A stretch of 64,000 nucleotides of DNA. It comes from Aquibacillus albus. GTDB lineage: Bacteria; Bacillota; Bacilli; Bacillales; Amphibacillaceae. Numbering within the stretch: the stretch's first letter is position 1; every line of letters starts with the position of its first letter. This document shows positions 61,648 to 64,000 of the stretch, in pieces. Below the pieces are notes generated by a model, which was given only the letters and a program-made list of their open reading frames with translations, made no database searches and had not been told where the DNA came from. Both the position numbers and the translations under genes were made by a program. The stretch covers positions 62,001 through 126,000 of the forward strand of contig NZ_JAFBDR010000004.1 of NCBI RefSeq assembly GCF_016908325.1. Reading direction: 5' to 3'.

Positions 61648-62417
61648 AAACGAACACTCAATTCCGAAAAGGTTTGCTGTAAATCGCCAGAGCGCATCAT
61701 TGTTTCCCCAACAAGAATACCTTTGACACCGGACTGTTTAATGCGTTCCACATCATCGGCAGTCCGAAAGCCACTTTCACTAATAAGCAGTATTTCATTT
61801 GTATCTATTTGAGTAGCCAATCGTTCTGTGACAGCTAAATCAACCTCAAACGTTTTTAAATTTCGGTTATTGATGCCAATGATGTTCGCACCAATTTCTT
61901 TCGCAACAGCCAATTCTTCTTCATTGTGAACTTCGAATAATACTTCTAAGTCATTTTCCTGTGCATACGCATAAAGTTCAGCTAAACGCGCTTTTGGAAG
62001 TGCTGCTGCAATTAACAGTATAACACTTGCTCCATAGTCTTTGGCACGGTCTATTTGAATTTCATCGATCACAAAGTCTTTATTTAAAATTGGCAGCTTT
62101 ACCACTTCACGGACAGCCTGTAAATCCTCCATCGTTCCTTTGAAAAATGGCGTATCTGTCAGAACAGAAATGACTCCCGCTCCATAGCTCTCATATTGCT
62201 TTGCTTGCTCGGCAGGATTGACGCCTTCGTTAATGATTCCTTTCGACGGAGAAGCACGCTTAATTTCCGCAATAATATTCATGGTTTCAGATGTCATAAA
62301 CGTATCATACATCGATCTTTTTTCATAGCTGGCTTGGTATTGACCTGGTTTGTATGTCGTCTTTAACTGACTAACTTCCTTTTCTTTTTCTTGTAAAATT
62401 TCATCTAAAATCGTCAT
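61644..62417 (-). CDS. trpC: Indole-3-glycerol phosphate synthase
   Basis: A 257-residue TIM-barrel enzyme. IIAEIKRASPSKGIIN carries the catalytic Lys, and VLTDTPFFKGTMEDLQAVRE, NKDFVIDEIQI and IGINNRNLKTFEVD complete the signature. It makes indole-3-glycerol phosphate from the trpF product. It lies three bases after trpD. Confidence 0.96.
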   Translation of the reverse strand: MTILDEILQEKEKEVSQLKTTYKPGQYQASYEKRSMYDTFMTSETMNIIAEIKRASPSKGIINEGVNPAEQAKQYESYGAGVISVLTDTPFFKGTMEDLQAVREVVKLPILNKDFVIDEIQIDRAKDYGASVILLIAAALPKARLAELYAYAQENDLEVLFEVHNEEELAVAKEIGANIIGINNRNLKTFEVDLAVTERLATQIDTNEILLISESGFRTADDVERIKQSGVKGILVGETMMRSGDLQQTFSELSVRL

Positions 62418-62420
62418 GGT

Positions 62421-63434
62421 TTACACCTCTTGTTTACTGTAATCAATTAAATATTCTAATTTTGATAGTGCTGCTCCAGAGTCAATACTTTCCTGTGCCA
62501 GTTTTACTCCTTCTTGAACCGTATTCGCTTTTCCATCAGCAAAGATTCCGAGGCCCGCATTCAGTAATACGGTGTCACGGTACGCACCCTTTTCACCTTT
62601 TAAGACACGGTGAAGAATGTCGGCATTTTCCTTTGAATCTCCACCCTTAATTGCTTCATTTCCGTAAACTGGTAATCCAACTTCTTCGGGATGCAAGGTG
62701 AATTGCATGAGTTCGCCCCGTTCAAGAAGGACAAGGTGATTTTCACCAGCTAATGATGCTTCATCCATGTGTCCTGCACCATTCAGGATCAGGGCTCTTT
62801 TTCTACCTAAACGATGTAGTACATTGGCCATTTGCTCGAGCATATCACGACGATAAATCCCGAGTAATTGTGTTGTTAGCTCCACTGGATTTGTAAGTGG
62901 CCCAATTAGATTGAAAATGGTCGGTATCTTTAGATCTTTTCTTACCTTCATCATTCGCTTTAAAGCAGGGTGTACATGCGGTGCAAACAGAAAAGCAATT
63001 CCATTTTCTTTTAATAATTCATGGGTCTGCTCACTTGTTAATGATAGAGAGACTCCTAAATGCTCTAAAACATCAGCACTTCCTGTTTTACTAGAAATAC
63101 TTCGGTTTCCGTGCTTTGCTACCGTAATTCCCGCCCCAGCGATAACAAAAGCGGACGTTGTGCTAACATTAAAGCTTTGTGAGCCATCTCCACCCGTTCC
63201 ACAATTATCCATCACACCTGTTAGTTGCTTCGGCAGGGTCAATGATTTTTCTCGAATAACATTGACTAATCCAGCAATCTCATCTGCACTTTCCGTTTTC
63301 ACCTTTAATGCCGTTAAAAACGCTCCAATTTCTGTATCCGTGATGTCCTCTGTGAACATGAGGCGTGCTGCATTTTCCATTTCCTCCAAGCTTAAATCTT
63401 CACGGTTCGTCACTTTATTTAGATAATTTTTCAT
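62421..63434 (-). CDS. trpD: Anthranilate phosphoribosyltransferase
   Basis: A 337-residue enzyme that joins anthranilate to phosphoribosyl diphosphate. CGTGGDGSQSFNVSTTSAFV binds the pyrophosphate, and KHGNRSISSKTGSADVLEHLG and FNLIGPLTNP are further marks. GGGGAGGAGAATATCT supports the ATG at 63434, overlapping trpG by 20 bases. Second visible gene of the trp operon. Confidence 0.96.
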   Translation of the reverse strand: MKNYLNKVTNREDLSLEEMENAARLMFTEDITDTEIGAFLTALKVKTESADEIAGLVNVIREKSLTLPKQLTGVMDNCGTGGDGSQSFNVSTTSAFVIAGAGITVAKHGNRSISSKTGSADVLEHLGVSLSLTSEQTHELLKENGIAFLFAPHVHPALKRMMKVRKDLKIPTIFNLIGPLTNPVELTTQLLGIYRRDMLEQMANVLHRLGRKRALILNGAGHMDEASLAGENHLVLLERGELMQFTLHPEEVGLPVYGNEAIKGGDSKENADILHRVLKGEKGAYRDTVLLNAGLGIFADGKANTVQEGVKLAQESIDSGAALSKLEYLIDYSKQEV

Positions 63435-64000
63435 AGATATTCTCCTCCCCAACTTGTGTGAAAAAGTTTTTTAATATCGTTTTTCCTTCTTTTGTTCCAA
63501 TTGATTCTGGGTGGAACTGCAATCCATAGACAGGTAAATAACGATGTTTCACCGCCATAATTTCGTTATCATCCATCGCTCGAGCTGTAACAACTAATTC
63601 CTCTGGTACCGTTTCGCTCTTAATGGTTAATGAGTGATAGCGCATCACTTCTAAAGGCTGTTCCAAGTAATGAAAAACTCTGTCGTCCGTGTGCTTTACC
63701 ATCGATGTTTTACCATGCTTGATTTGCTTCGCATGAACGATATCCGCTCCAAATGCTTCTCCAATGGCTTGATGGCCTAGGCATATTCCCAAGATTGGAA
63801 ATTCTCTAGATAACTGTTTCACTACATCGATACAAATACCCGCTTCTTTCGGTGTTCCTGGGCCAGGAGATAAAATAATTGCTTCTGGCTTCATTTGACG
63901 AATCTCTTCAATGGTTACTTTGTCATTACGAATGACTTTTACTTCTTTATCTAATTCAGACACATATTGAAACAGGTTATACGTAAAGGAATCATAATTA
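63415..64000 (-). CDS. trpG: Anthranilate synthase glutaminase component, 5' end outside window
   Basis: A class I glutamine amidotransferase cut by the right edge. The frame is open to position 64000, reading NYDSFTYNLFQYVSELDKEV at the edge, the usual TrpG/PabA N terminus a few residues after the start. The catalytic Cys is in GICLGHQAIGEAFG, and the His-Glu pair in LQFHPESIGT. It supplies ammonia to anthranilate synthase. An apparent start at 63963 is internal. It overlaps trpD by 20 bases; trpE is expected just upstream. Confidence 0.95.
   Translation of the reverse strand, partial: NYDSFTYNLFQYVSELDKEVKVIRNDKVTIEEIRQMKPEAIILSPGPGTPKEAGICIDVVKQLSREFPILGICLGHQAIGEAFGADIVHAKQIKHGKTSMVKHTDDRVFHYLEQPLEVMRYHSLTIKSETVPEELVVTARAMDDNEIMAVKHRYLPVYGLQFHPESIGTKEGKTILKNFFTQVGEENIYEKLSK

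Overview
The window looks like chromosome from a low-GC, probably moderately halophilic member of the Bacillaceae (Oceanobacillus/Virgibacillus/Gracilibacillus-like). The grounds are AT-rich DNA, strong AGGAGG-type ribosome sites, and typical Firmicute modules: csoR-copZ-copA, LtaS, Rex-type operators, a THI-box thiamine salvage operon, and trpGDCFBA. Most genes are on the minus strand. No tRNA, rRNA, CRISPR array, prophage or complete insertion sequence was seen. The genus is an inference.

Layout. (1) 1-6.6 kb is a redox/metal block: a beta-propeller lipoprotein-like gene cut by the left edge, two CcdA/DsbD-like membrane proteins, a SHOCT protein, the copper operon csoR-copZ-copA, and a divergent Met-rich membrane protein. 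(2) 6.6-21.8 kb and 35.2-37.2 kb hold glycoside utilisation genes: an esterase, an orphan PTS IIB, GH30, AraC regulator, GH78, GPH symporter, GH3 and GH42. None of these enzymes has a visible signal peptide, so glycosides appear to be imported and then cut inside the cell. (3) 20.3-33.8 kb is a coherent catabolic island. It has a sugar ABC importer without its own ATPase, two unusual nucleoside-hydrolase-like proteins plus a DUF1593 relative, a fucose/arabinose-isomerase-like enzyme, a split transketolase, an FGGY kinase and a LacI-family regulator. The isomerase, kinase and split transketolase match the logic of D-apiose catabolism (aldose to ketulose to ketulose phosphate, then transketolase). 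I infer that the nucleoside-hydrolase-like proteins may be furanosidases acting on imported glycosides. The two main promoters of the island share a similar -35/upstream module, and ACTAAAC/GTTTAGT half-sites surround them.

(4) 37.4-40.4 kb: topoisomerase III, a nitroreductase, and a 35-residue zinc-ribbon protein. (5) 40.5-43.6 kb: a Fur-box-controlled iron-storage encapsulin locus with IMEF-type cargo, shell protein, an unknown Fur-box protein, and a 2Fe-2S ferredoxin. Cargo and ferredoxin carry the same LTVGSLK encapsulation signal. Small repeats with TGTTCAAAAAGTC-like ends lie in this locus. (6) 43.8-52.9 kb: an LtaS-type sulfatase, DUF2515, two small polytopic membrane proteins, a thioredoxin-like gene with an in-frame TGA in the redox motif (possible selenoprotein), an ABC-F ATPase, and an NADH-oxidase-like flavoprotein behind Rex-like boxes. 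(7) 53-57.8 kb: a TPP-riboswitch-controlled operon for salvage of thiamine pyrimidine (deformylase, TenA, ThiZ, ThiX, ThiY). (8) 58.2-64 kb: an RluA pseudouridine synthase and the trp operon, with trpG cut by the right edge.

Several dispersed intergenic repeat families (called R1, R2, R3 here) sit between genes, often at convergent gene ends where they probably double as terminators. Function assignments rest on motif recognition from the sequence alone; no database search was run.
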